DNA of 64,000 bases from Zingiber officinale (lineage: Eukaryota > Streptophyta > Magnoliopsida > Zingiberales > Zingiberaceae), in NCBI RefSeq assembly GCF_018446385.1, contig NC_055990.1:22315558-22379557 (forward strand), written 5' to 3'. Both the position numbers and the translations under genes were made by a program. Positions 11,471 through 22,292 of this stretch are shown here, piece after piece. Positions within the stretch are counted from its first letter, which is position 1, and each line of letters begins with the position of its first letter. The notes under the pieces were generated by a model. The model did not search any database, was not told the origin of the DNA, and saw nothing but the letters and a program-made list of their open reading frames with translations.

Positions 11471-12320
11471 GACTCGATTCGATTCGTTTATATCCCTATC
11501 CGGAAATCTGTCCAAATGTCCTGATCAGTAAAAGTGAATCGGACATTCGGAGGGTTTTCATGCTGAATTTACACAGGCGTTTATTAGTTTATTAATATGT
11601 AGGGTAAGAATGTATATATCATATTTCTTTTATTGGAAAAGAAAAATTTTAGCTCATTTTTTTTTTTTAAAAAAAAAAAATTAGTTTATCTTTTTATCAA
11701 GTCACCAACAGCGTGAGAGAAGAAAAAGAGCAAATAAGTACAAGAATTTAAAATTTTAATAAATGTTCATAAATATAAATCCATTGAAATAATTTATTTT
11801 AAAAAATAAAGAATGATAAATAGTAATAGAATAATAGATATCCTATCATTTATTAATACAAAAATATGGATAAAAATTAAATACCCGATCAATATAATGA
11901 AAATAAATAGATATAAAATTCGACCTAATTTCTATCCTTTATAATTCCTAATTTAATTCAACAAGAAATATAGTTATTAAAAAATAGGAAATTTTTACAT
12001 TTATTCATTTAAATTCATTTTCAGAAAGATTTTTTTTTTCATTTAAGACTTCAAAGCCTTTGTATAAAAATAGTTGACTGCTCGTCTGTGAAATTTATCT
12101 CTTTCATCCTTTCTCTCCAATGCCCCAGTTTTAGATTAATGTTTCTTATATTTAATATTTAGAACAGACTACATTCACCGAACAAACATAATCTACCTTA
12201 GTCATTACAAGATTAGTCCAAGAGAGGTACTAATATCCCGTTGATAAGCTAAAAACATCTTTATAGTCGATTTACCTTCATCACACTATAGGATTAGAAC
12301 AAGTTGTAGGCAGCCAGCAG
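11471..12320. other. AT-rich spacer and OBERON 3' flank
   Basis: No gene is visible. The last 150 bases before 12325 are presumably the 3' UTR of the minus-strand OBERON gene. The rest is A/T-rich with homopolymer runs (for example near 11660). Confidence 0.5.
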
Positions 12321-12324
12321 TGGA

Positions 12325-15300
12325 TCATTTTGATTGTTGCCCATCAGTATTTGCTGTCACAGTATACATATTCTTCAGCAAGTCCTGAATTTTGTTTAGT
12401 ATCTGGTCGCCACCGCCACTGCTGCTTCCCTGTGGCGGCCTCTGGCTCTCTTGATGTTTTATCTTTTCGTAGATGTACTGTTTTTCAGCTTCAGCTTCCT
12501 CTAGCCGACGTTTCAGGTACATACTTGCATAATCCTGCTCGGCCTTCTCTGACTTGGACATTGCGATGCTCTGTAGTCTCTCAGCTTCCTGCTTTGCCTC
12601 GGTCGCTTTAAGCTGGAACATCTCAGCCTCTGCCTGCTTCAGCCTGATTATGCTCTCCAGTTCCTCCACCTGCTGCTTCTTCCTTTGTCTCTCCAGTTTT
12701 AGCTCTTGAACTTCTCTAGCCTTGTCCTCTAGCTCACGATCGCAGCTCTCAAGAGCTAGACGAGCGCGCTTGAACATACGCATCTTTTCCTCAGCAACCA
12801 TCTCCATCTTTTTCACAGCTTCCTGGACAACCTCGGCAATTTTATTGCAGGCCTCTTGTGGAGAAATCAGACGTCCAACTTCTTCATTCTCTGGATTTTT
12901 TATTGAATCTATGTCTAGCTCTGTTCAGACAAAAAAAAAAAACCTTCAAACCAGTAGAACACATGGGGTATATTAGGAAAACAAGTAAGACCAGATGAAT
13001 GCATGAGCTATACTTAAAATTGATCCAAAGGGCATAAGTTGGTCCAAAACTCATTAGGGTGCTTATAACAAAGTATATATGGACAATGCACATCAGTAGA
13101 GATTAATAAGCACTAATGTTGTTTGGGTATAGTGCAACAATAAGTTTTAGGATGCACAAATTTCTAATCTAGAAGTTTGAATTGAGACCATTTGACAGAA
13201 TTTTATCTCTGGAATTTTTACAAAATTATCTCTTTCAGCCTAGATTTACAGTTGCTAGCTGCGACAACAATGATACTGATGGCAGAGTGAAGACTGGCAT
13301 ATTTGCTATAATGCTTACTGGAGTTGGTAGTTGATGGCTCGCAATGCTTAGTGAGGTAGTTGGGATTGTGATGAGGCAGTGCTGCACTTTCTGACATGGA
13401 TCAGTTCACTTGAAATTATATAGAATTTTAAACATTTGAGTCATTCATGAAATGTGATGTTAAATAAGAAGGTATCGACCTCTTTTTCATTAAATTAACA
13501 AGTTAGCATTTCTCCTAGAAGTCTTTCTGAAACATGTCTTCAAACAACCCAAAGAATATATTGGCAGTATGCTATAGAAGTTCAAATGATCTTCACAGAA
13601 ATGATCATTTACCTCATGTCAGCTAAAAGCTACTCAGAATTAACAAGGGGTGCATCACATGAAAGTCTTTTTGACCTCATGTCAGCTAAAGTTCCTTAGA
13701 GTTGAGTTAACTAGGGAGTAGGGTGCAACACATGAAAGAATAAGCACCCATGTGGCAAAAGGCGATTCGCTCACCCCCAGCGCCCCCGCCAACCCGTCCC
13801 TAGGCCAACACGGAGGAGGTAAATCACGGGTGGCTACTAGCCATTAGTGCAAATGGCCAAGACATGGGGGAGGTTATGCTCGGCCACGCCGAGTTTCGAC
13901 CCCAAGACCTCATGTGGCAACACCCCATGCCTTAACCATCGCACCGCCCCGAGGGGACAAAGAATAAGCACCCATGCACCTTATGAAAGTAAAAATACAG
14001 GACAAACTATCTTTCTCAAGTGTTGGGATATAGCAAAGATCTATTAGAATCTTTATACCAAAAACTAGTAAAATTAACTCACAAACTTAATTACATTATC
14101 ACTATGAAAACTGCATTCAGAATGACATATATGTAGCAAATGGAAAAAACATTGAGACATAACATATGAATCAAAAAAGATATTTCAAAGCAGTACTAAT
14201 CTAAACCATGAAAGCTAAAGTCCTCAAAGAACAAGTGAAATTTGAATGTTAAATTTAACGTGTTCAACATGATAATTCTTATCTATACCTTGAAAAAAGT
14301 GCAGGAGCATTCTGCAAACCATGGACTCAGGCGTTCCATTTTTCAGTTTTTCTATGAGCTCACTAAACTTCCGGGACAGCTTCCTTCCTTTAGGATCCTG
14401 ACTTAAGTGAAAAATCTTGCAGACGAAGTCTATTTCTCGTATCAAGGCCTCTCGGTCCCATGCAGGAGTGCATTGTTGGAACACATCCTTAACCCACCCT
14501 AACAACTCAGATGTTCTGTGGCATGCTTGACACCTGAAAAGCATCTCAGTATGGCCTCCTCCACTCTTAATAGATTGACCTGTTCCAATTTGTCCAACTC
14601 TCATGGCACAATCTGTGTGGGTCCAATGAGTGCATGTATCACAGCCAATCCAACGGCATGTATTTACCTCAAAATCAAACTTGTTGCAAATGACACACAT
14701 ACAGAGGTTGCAGAAACCATTCCGGTTGGTGCATATCTCACAGCTACAATCATCTGCAGGGAGAGCATTTTGACAAGCAATGTTCCTGCACCTCTTATAC
14801 AAGAAAACTTCAATGAGACTAGTCTGTGGTAGGCTGACACTTGGATGCAAAAAAGCCTGAATGCCTGTATTAATTGCCACAAGAATTTCCAGTTGTGCGT
14901 GATGAGTAGCAGCAAGGGACTTGGCGTTCAGGTCAACTCTACCCTGGACAAGCTTCTGGAGATACAGAAACTCTTCTATATGATGAGACCCCCCTGCACC
15001 CTCAAGGATCAACCGGAGTTCACTCTTAAGCTCCTCAAGAAGCTCATCTGGCATACCTTTCATTTTTTCGGCAACAACCTCAACCCTGTCACGAGCAACT
15101 TCATGAAGAGATAATCTATTTGCATTTGCCATCCTTTGAACCTGCTGTTGTTCCGCCACTTCATTTTCTCCTTCCTTTTCCTTGTCTACTTTATTCCCTG
15201 CCATGGCATCAGAACGGTTTGTCTCAACGGGCCAGGTCTCACGAGAACTTGCACTCTCAGTAGGCGAGTCTTGCACTTGGTCAGAATTTGATCCTGGCTC

Positions 15301-15456
15301 CAGGGTGTCAGGTGATGCCACTGGATCAGATGAAGCCAGAGAGAGAGATGCTTGTAGCACTGTTGACCTTAAATGCTGACGAGGCGGTAGCATAGCTAAT
15401 GATGGTTGGTGGGGATGCTGAGGATGGTGGTGGTTCGCACCAGAAGAGGTGCCCAT
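12325..15456 (-). CDS. OBE: OBERON-type PHD-finger protein (OBE1/OBE2-like)
   Basis: Two coding exons, 14289-15456 and 12325-12920, joined by a GT-AG intron with a split G|AG codon (donor CAAG|GTATAG, acceptor GAACAG|AGCTAG), give 587 residues. OBERON proteins are nuclear PHD-finger factors needed for meristem establishment and auxin-linked root initiation; the same family is known as potyvirus VPg-interacting proteins. Visible order: a variable His/Pro/Ser-rich N-terminus (1-110); a conserved helical block with L-S-L-H-E-V-A-R-D-R-V-E (about 116-127); a Cys/His-rich PHD finger (about 238-312, including C-x2-C and H-W-x-H-T-D-C); an R-E-I-D-F-V-C region; and a C-terminal coiled coil (about 430-560) ending in a short helix with I-L-N-K-I-Q-D-L-L. 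The length is typical of the family. A SINE sits in the intron. The leader is probably spliced (CACAG at about 15484), with the upstream exon possibly in the duplicated RAMP4 5' end. Confidence 0.93.
13577..13734. repeat. Imperfect tandem duplication beside the SINE
   Basis: Two imperfect copies of a 65-75 bp unit, each starting acctcatgtcagctaaa and ending cacatgaaag, lie side by side in the OBERON intron directly next to the SINE target site. No coding potential. Probably a local duplication older than the SINE insertion. Confidence 0.5.
13753..13958 (-). mobile_element. tRNA-derived SINE, full length, with 18-bp TSD
   Basis: 206 bp flanked by a perfect 18-bp direct repeat, aaagaataagcacccatg (13735-13752 and 13959-13976). 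On the minus strand the 5' part has a pol III A-box-like TGCGATGGTTAAGG and an exact B-box-like GGTCGAAACTC with tRNA-like spacing. The body ends in a short T-containing tail (CGCCTTTTGCCA) rather than poly(A), as in the Au and p-SINE type plant SINEs. It is inserted in the OBERON intron in the same transcriptional sense as the gene. A truncated relative lies at about 38077-38206. Confidence 0.88.
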
Positions 15457-15646
15457 CTCAATTACTAGCTTTCTTCTATAACCTTACCTGTGACATTGAA
15501 AAACTTGATCATCACAAGTGCACACAATTTCTAAAGCTAAGAAATAAATTACAGATCAAATGATCAAATCTAGAAAGATTCAGGAACCATGTGTGCAAAG
15601 GAAGGAAAAGATACAACCCATTGCAAAATCCCAATTTTTTTTGCTG

Positions 15647-16469
15647 TGTTTACTTGTGCAAAAATAGGGCACAGAAGAAATAAGCATATAAATTCTTCTT
15701 GTTTATTTGGAAGGTGATAGGAAGTAGGAAGGAATTTAATTCCATCCAATTCCTCTATCTCACTTTCACCAAACGGAAATGGAAGGAGATGAAATTTATG
15801 CAGCTAAAAAAGACAAATGGATAAGTAATATTATTCAATGTCATCCAGGCAAACAGGAATAATGGAAGAGAGTGCAATTCTACGTTCTTTCCACCCCTCT
15901 TAAGTGAAACAACATAGCACAATGCGCAAAATCTGATCTTGCTCCACAAATCAGTACAATCAAATGCTAACTATGAATTTCACATGGTTATATGTTTATG
16001 GCAAGAAATAAGCCGGCAATAAATCTAAAATCATAAGGACACAATTATTCCACCATCAAACACAATTGGGTAACCCACAACAAGATTGCATACCATAGGC
16101 TGATGAGAGAACATGGTCAACCTAAACATGAGAAAAGTTGAGCAAAGGAGGAGAACAAAAAAGGGATTGAGGAGCAAGATCATATTTTGCACTTTGAGCG
16201 ATGTTGTTGCACTTAGAAGGGAGGAAAATAGAATGTATTGTTACACTCACTTCCATTAATCCTATTTTCGGGATGACATTGATTCATATCGCATATTCAT
16301 TTGTCTTTTTGGATGCTTAAAATTCATTTTCTTCAATTTCCATATTAAAAAAAAAAATGAATGGAGGCAATGGATGGAATTGAATTCCTTCCTAGTCCCT
16401 ATTTCTTTCCAAGCAACAGGTGGAATTTATGATCTTATTTCTTTGTTTCCTATTTTGTAGAAGTAAACA
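15647..16469. mobile_element. Foldback element with two ~299-bp inverted arms
   Basis: Left arm about 15647-15945 and right arm about 16171-16469 are imperfect inverted copies of equal length around a ~225-bp unique centre. Matching landmarks include TGTTTACTT/AAGTAAACA at the tips, ggaaggaatt near 15730 with its mirror near 16385, aaaaagacaaatg near 15807 with its mirror near 16300, and gatcttgctcc near 15935 with its mirror near 16171. No ORF. Consistent with a non-autonomous foldback/MITE DNA element. No clean target duplication was seen, because both tips abut A/T runs. Confidence 0.8.
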
Positions 16470-16489
16470 GGAAAAAAAATAATTTCCCT

Positions 16490-18100
16490 TATTTACTACT
16501 AAATTAGTCTGGCAAATTTTTTATTGGAACCTGATTATAGAAGTAGTGTAGAGAGCAAAACTGGAGAAAAATAAAAGGATTGATTTAGTAATGAGCGCCT
16601 TTAAGAATTAGAAAAAACAAATTATTGGGAGCTACTCATCCTAAATTTTGTCATAAAAAAAAAAACTGCCTACATCAAACCTTCGGATTCCAGTCCCTTT
16701 TTCTCTATTCGAACCAACAGATAAATATCAAACATTTCGTCCAAAACAGAACTAAAGTGAGAGAGAGATCAAAACAGGAAACTGAAAAATAATGCATCAA
16801 CTTTTATAATCAATGGAAGCATATGACAAACAAAAGGAGTAGACAATTATTGTCCATTTAAAAAATTAAAAGGCATAAAATTAATTAGCGCTGTCATTAA
16901 AATTCGGAGATTAAGTTTCTTTCAGTTTTTTTTTCTTTTTTTTAATCCATACCCAACAGTATCAGTTTTTGTTGTTCCCTATATATAGGCAGCAACTCTT
17001 ACACAAGTTTTCTATTGCTTTTCCATCATTTCCTCTATTTATTAATTTGTTTCATGGGCAAGTCGAAAAGTATGATCTAAGAAACTTCATTATATGTTGC
17101 CATCACTGGAGATCCACTGGATTATACCTAATATTTCAATGCCATAATTTTAGGGGGTCAATATTTCAACGCCATAATTGAATCAATTACAACAAACTGA
17201 TAAAACATAAGTTTGCCAATTACATTAATTTCTTTCCTTTTCCATAATATATCGATGACGAAGAGAAATTGAGCCCGGGAAAAAGAAATGATTTTTTCCT
17301 ACCTTCTGATATATTAGATCGAGCAAGTAATAGGTTCATCGGAATTTTTTCTCTCAATCAACCCACAGACCACAGTACGTACGGACTATTATTCCTAAAA
17401 AAAATATTTCAAAGAACAAGGCAAGCGAGCAGATCGCAGCCGAGCAGACCTCCCTCGGAAAAATAATTACCTCGTTTTATCTACAAAAAAGGATCAGATC
17501 TACAAATTCCCATGCAATATCAGCAGATAGCTAATCCTTAAACATTAAGATGAAATTTCCATTGGAAACTTCGAAGAAAACAGCACCAGCAACTGAATCG
17601 AACAGATCCATTCGAGAAAAGGAGAACAAAATTGAACTGACGAAAAAAAAACGCAACAGAAATCGCGTAGGCCTAATAATAATCTGAAGAGAAAAAGAAT
17701 TAAAAATCAAAGCTCATACCAGAGGCTCACCATATTCTCGCCGGACGGATGAACGGAGAGATCTATAAAACCTGGAGATCTGGAGGAGCGATCGAGGGCG
17801 AGCCGGCGTCGGTGACGAGGCACGAGACTCGCATAGCCGCCAGGGTTGAAAATAAACGCGCTGGACTCAGAATTAGTAAATGCGCAGTGTTTCGGGCACT
17901 TGCAAGAAACCCGCTAATCACACCCGGCCTTCGGTCTCCGAGACTGGAATATATGAACGGTGAAGATTGTTTGGGTGGGTCCCGGTATCCATATTTATAG
18001 TGAGAAAATTATTTTTCTATATAAAAATCTGGGCCGGTTGGCCTGGACCGTCGCCCGCTTTTGAGCTGGTGGCGTTGCACGCGGTGCATTAACTCAATCC
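16490..18100. repeat. Segmental duplication, copy B (RAMP4 promoter and first exon)
   Basis: Direct-orientation copy of about 9400-10895. It preserves the RAMP4-like first exon on the minus strand, including an ATG at 17730-17732 followed immediately by a good donor (GTGAGCC). Exons 2 and 3 of RAMP4 are absent between here and OBERON. The segment lies about 2.3 kb upstream of the OBERON start on the same strand. It could be a dead gene fragment or a working promoter and leader exon. Confidence 0.8.
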
Positions 18101-18574
18101 GACGACTCGATTAAATAAGAAATATAATCAATGGAAAATACAATTATTGTCCCGTGGCGTAACACAGCTGAGACGCATAGTTTTGTGATGGAGAAATTTT
18201 TTATTTTAAATTTTAGATAAAATAGTTAAAAAAAATTTACGTCAGTTATCCTATCTATTTTCTAAATTATATATTTATGAATCATACTTCTCTAAATTTA
18301 AGGAATGGATTTCATTCCCTAAATATTATAGAGGAGATAAAAGAAATAGAGAAGTTGATATAAAATATTTTGAAAAATAAATATTTAAATTTAATAAAAT
18401 AATTCTTTTATCTTAAATTATACATTTTGGATTAAAAAAACTGGTACGGATGCTCGAAAGCCGTCTCGGCTATACATTTATTTTTAGTTATGTACCTATT
18501 ATATCTATATCCATGCAATCGGCTGGACATGATATATTATTCAATTAAATTCACTTATATAACAAATATTGATC
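18101..18574. other. AT-rich spacer
   Basis: No coding or RNA gene recognised. It adjoins the foldback-like AT-rich repeat that begins near 18575. Confidence 0.45.
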
Positions 18575-19485
18575 TTCAGCTAATTTATATGGACAAAAAT
18601 TAAAAAGACATCCTAATTTATAAATCATAAAAAATACTTTTAAAAAAAATATCTACCAAATATTTTATCTCTAAAATGTCTATTATTGACATTGTTGTAG
18701 CTACAATCTTAGTCCTTACTTTTAAAGTTATAATTAGCTGTTATAGTGTGTGTAGAAGATATTTTATAACTGGTATAACGATCAAAAGTTACTAAATAGT
18801 TATTATAATTATTTTAAAATAATTTTAATTAAATTAGTAAAAAAATATTTTGATATAATAATATTCAAAATTTAAATTTTAAAATTTAAAATTCAAATTT
18901 TTAAGATTTATAAATCAACTACACCATATAAAAGTTATTCAATAGTTGTTTTAATATATAAAAGTTATTTAATAGTTTGTACAATGAAAATTTTAATATT
19001 TCATTATTTAAAGTTTAAGATTTAAGACTTAAGATTTTATAATTTGGTCCAAAATTTATAAAAATAATTGATAGATACTATAGTGTATAGAAGTCACTCG
19101 ATAGTTACTGTTATATGAAAAAAAAAATTATTTTATTAAAACTTAAACCTTAGTCCATCAATTCTAAATACTATTATCTCAAAATATTTTTTACTAACTT
19201 AATCAAAATTATTTAAATTTAATTAACTAAAATTACTTTGAAACAATTGTAGCAATTAATAAAAATTATTAAATAACTACTTACACTACTATAACAATAT
19301 TATATTAAGTGTTATACGCAGTAGTTATTCATTAATTTTTATATGGTGTAGTAGTTACAACTAGTTGATATGATAAAATTGAAAGTTCAAGTGTTTTCAA
19401 AATAAAATATCTGAAGTCCTTTTAATAATTTACTTAATTATTTAGGATGTTATTTTAATTGTTGTCCATTTTATATTAACAAAAA
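18575..19485. repeat. AT-rich foldback repeat
   Basis: The left end (aaaaattaaaaagacatcc near 18594) is mirrored at the right end (ggatgttattttaatt near 19445), and an inner motif, aactacaccatataaaagttatt near 18918, is mirrored as atttttatatggtgtagtagtt near 19335. This gives imperfect arms of several hundred bases. A second, partial direct copy of the right portion continues at about 19560-19589 and 25257-25480, interrupted by the Gypsy element. No ORF. Probably a MITE or foldback family. Confidence 0.5.
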
Positions 19486-19589
19486 TATTGTGTCTGCAAT
19501 CATGATCTTTAGAAGAGAAATTAATTGTCACTTTACTTAATTAAAACTACTAAGTACATACTGCGCTACAATATTATATTAATTGTTAC

Positions 19590-20466
19590 TGATTCGGTCC
19601 AAAAGTCTAGTCGACGGATGTTAGGATATGGTGCTCCTATTGATCATGTGAAGACTCCGAGCAAAGCAGACTTGTAACCACAACCACATCAATGTCGAGC
19701 CAGGGAAGGGTTCCTCGATGTTGGCACTCCGACGCTCAGTCACTGGCGATGTGGAAGCAGTAGAGTGAAGAAGTAGAAGAATAGTAGATTATCGTATACC
19801 TCCGTTGAAACTTTGACCTCCTTTATATAGGGCTCTTGTAGCGCACGTGCACGTTTCTCAAGGCTTGCACGCTTCTCGAGACTTTTCTTGAAAAGATATA
19901 TCAGTAAAATGTCCCTGACACAATACCTTAACGAGTCGAGCATATCTCCGAAGTGACAGTGGAAGCTTCTGCCGTACGATCTTTTATCTAAACCAGCCGC
20001 CGACCATGTTGTCTGTCAGCGGCACATGTTCCCAAAAAGATAATATACAGCTAGTAGTGTCTTTTACTGGGCCGAGCGGGATAGCCGCTCGGCTCGGATG
20101 TGTGTGTTCTCTGGCCAAGCAGGGAGGCCTCTCGACCTGCGCTTCCACTGTCCTTAGAAAGCCGCTCGGCGGCCCTTCTATTTGTTCATAGCTCTGTCAT
20201 AAATCCGCTCTGTCCTTGTAACTCCATATGAGGTCGAGCGAGGAAGCCGCTCAACGTGCGCTTGCAGATACCTAGCAGTCTTTTTGAGCGTTGAAAGCTC
20301 AGAACCTTGCTGAGTTGTTATGATTTCGGATCGGGTCTCCCTTATCCCTCTCGAGTGAGCGTGCTACCTGATCGGCCAGTGGTCTAGGGGCATTTGACTG
20401 CCTTGACTAGCCCCTACCATGACACTGACCTCCATGGCAACGGGGTGGGGCCCTCTCCCCTTATCA
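19590..20466 (-). repeat. LTR (left) of the Gypsy element
   Basis: About 877 bp, starting TGATTCGGTCC and ending CCCCTTATCA on the plus strand. It aligns with the right LTR through landmarks such as gccagggaaggg, ctcctttatatagggctc and cttttactgggccgag. Confidence 0.75.
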
Positions 20467-21857
20467 CCGCATTACAAGCCTCTCCTTCAAGTCTAGTCGA
20501 AGGAGGTTGCAGTCCGACTGATTAGACCAGTGTGCGCCGATTTCTTCCCGATCAGCCTTCATCATTGTATAGCCTCTGGTCAGGTCGTACCTGATCATCA
20601 CCGATCGACCTTCTGAAAGTAGTCACTCCGGCGAGCATCATGCTTCTTTAATCTACTCGGTAGAACAAAGGTTTGCCCTTGTAGAATTTTTCCTCTGGCT
20701 GTCTTAAGTGAGCGGGGGCTCGGCTGACGCCACCTGAATATCTTGGAATTCACGCAAATCCTTTTTCATTAAGGCAGAACGGGTTCTCATGTCATTCTTA
20801 ATTACCACCCAGTGATAGCCGTCATGTGTCAGACCCGCCTTGCGAAGCTTCAGAATGCCGAGATCGAGGCGGTCACAGTTAAGGAATTGGCGAACCGCGG
20901 CCTACAACCGGTCGACTCTCAAGATGAGAGCGCAGCGACTCTCATCCTGGCGAGTTGGGGGAGGGGGGCAGCTAGCCTAGCCCCCAATGTCGAGGTTATT
21001 AGTGGCGCGAAGTAACCATCCGAGCAAGTGCCCATCGTCCGCTCGGAGAGTTCAGATTCCTCTGGCGAGCCATTGCTAAGGCGTAAAAGGCGCCGCACAG
21101 AGTCTTCGCGCTCTGCTGCCTCGACGGTGGGATCTACCGAAAGGGTCGAGGTCGACACCTCGAATCCCTCCGCGGTTCCTGCGACTACGCCTAAGGTATC
21201 CTCCAACCAGACTCCATCGATGGTTGAGTTATCGCTGGAGCCTATTGCCGCGGAGCCACTGGCTTCTATGCCGCTATCGCGGCCATCGAGGGTTCGGCGA
21301 TCGACCATCATCCCGGCATCTACGTTCCGGCTGGCCGGCCCAGCAACCTAGACCCATTCGGCTCCAGGCAGCCGACGATCCATTACGGCGATCCTTCACC
21401 TACCCACGGAGGAGTACAGTGAGTCGAGCGCCCAGTTGAGCACTGCTGAGCATCAAGTCATCATACGGGGTCCGCTCACCCAAGTCTGGGAAGAAGCTTC
21501 AGCCCGAGCGGCGGTGATGCCCCCGGGCGCGCTTGCCAACAATCATACCCAAATAACAATTGGAGTAACCTCCTTGTAATTATCTTTCTTTCGATCAACT
21601 CTAATCCTTTTACCTGCTTGTAGTATTGGTGGAGAGCTTGGCCAGGTGCTACAGGCTAGCTCATCTGGAGGATGAGTTCATGAAACTCCAGGTCTCCAGC
21701 AGCCAACCCACTGTCGATCCGAGGGAGATGGCCAGATTGAAGGACGACCTGGAGAAGACGACCAAGCTTCTCGAGGTTGAACGGGCTAAATCTTCCGGCC
21801 ACGAGGAGATGCTGGGTTGACTCAAGAAGCAAGTCAACACGTTTGATAAGAAGATCA

Positions 21858-22292
21858 GGTTTAAGTCGTCGCTCGACGATCTGGTGAGAACTTGGGTTTA
21901 AGGTCGTCGCTCGACTGTTGGTGGAGACACGCGTTTAACATTGCCGCTTGACGATTTGGTGAAGACATGGGTTTAAGGTCGCCGCTCGACTGTCGGTGGA
22001 GACACGCGTTTAACGTCGCCGCTTTACGATTTGGTGAAGACTCGCGTTTAATGTCGCCGCTCGACGATTTGGTGAAAACTCGCGTTTAACGTTGTCGCTC
22101 GACGATTTGGTGAAGACTTGGGTTTAAGGTCGTCGCTTGATCGTTGGTGGAGACATGCGTTTAACGTCGTCGCTCGACAATTTGGTGAAGACTTGGGTTT
22201 AAGGTTGCCGCTCGACCGTTAGTGGAGACACGCGTTTAACGTGGTCGTTCGACAATTTGGTGAAGACTCACGTTTAACATCGCCGCTCGACA
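21858..22292. repeat. Minisatellite, ~38-bp monomers, ~11 copies
   Basis: Tandem monomers of the form gtttaaggtcgccgctcgac followed by tgttggtggagacacgc or gatttggtgaagactcgc. Two variant monomers tend to alternate, giving a higher-order period near 76 bp. The array lies inside the Gypsy element between the gag-protease side and the accessory-ORF side. One to two related monomers occur at about 34183-34240 in another copy of the family. Confidence 0.85.

Noticed and set aside
14518-15379. Several plus-strand ORFs opposite OBERON exon 1
   Set aside because: Antisense shadows of a well-conserved PHD-finger coding exon.
21858-22292. Possible CRISPR-like array of ~38-bp units
   Set aside because: Units are contiguous, with no unique spacers, in eukaryotic retrotransposon DNA; it is a minisatellite.
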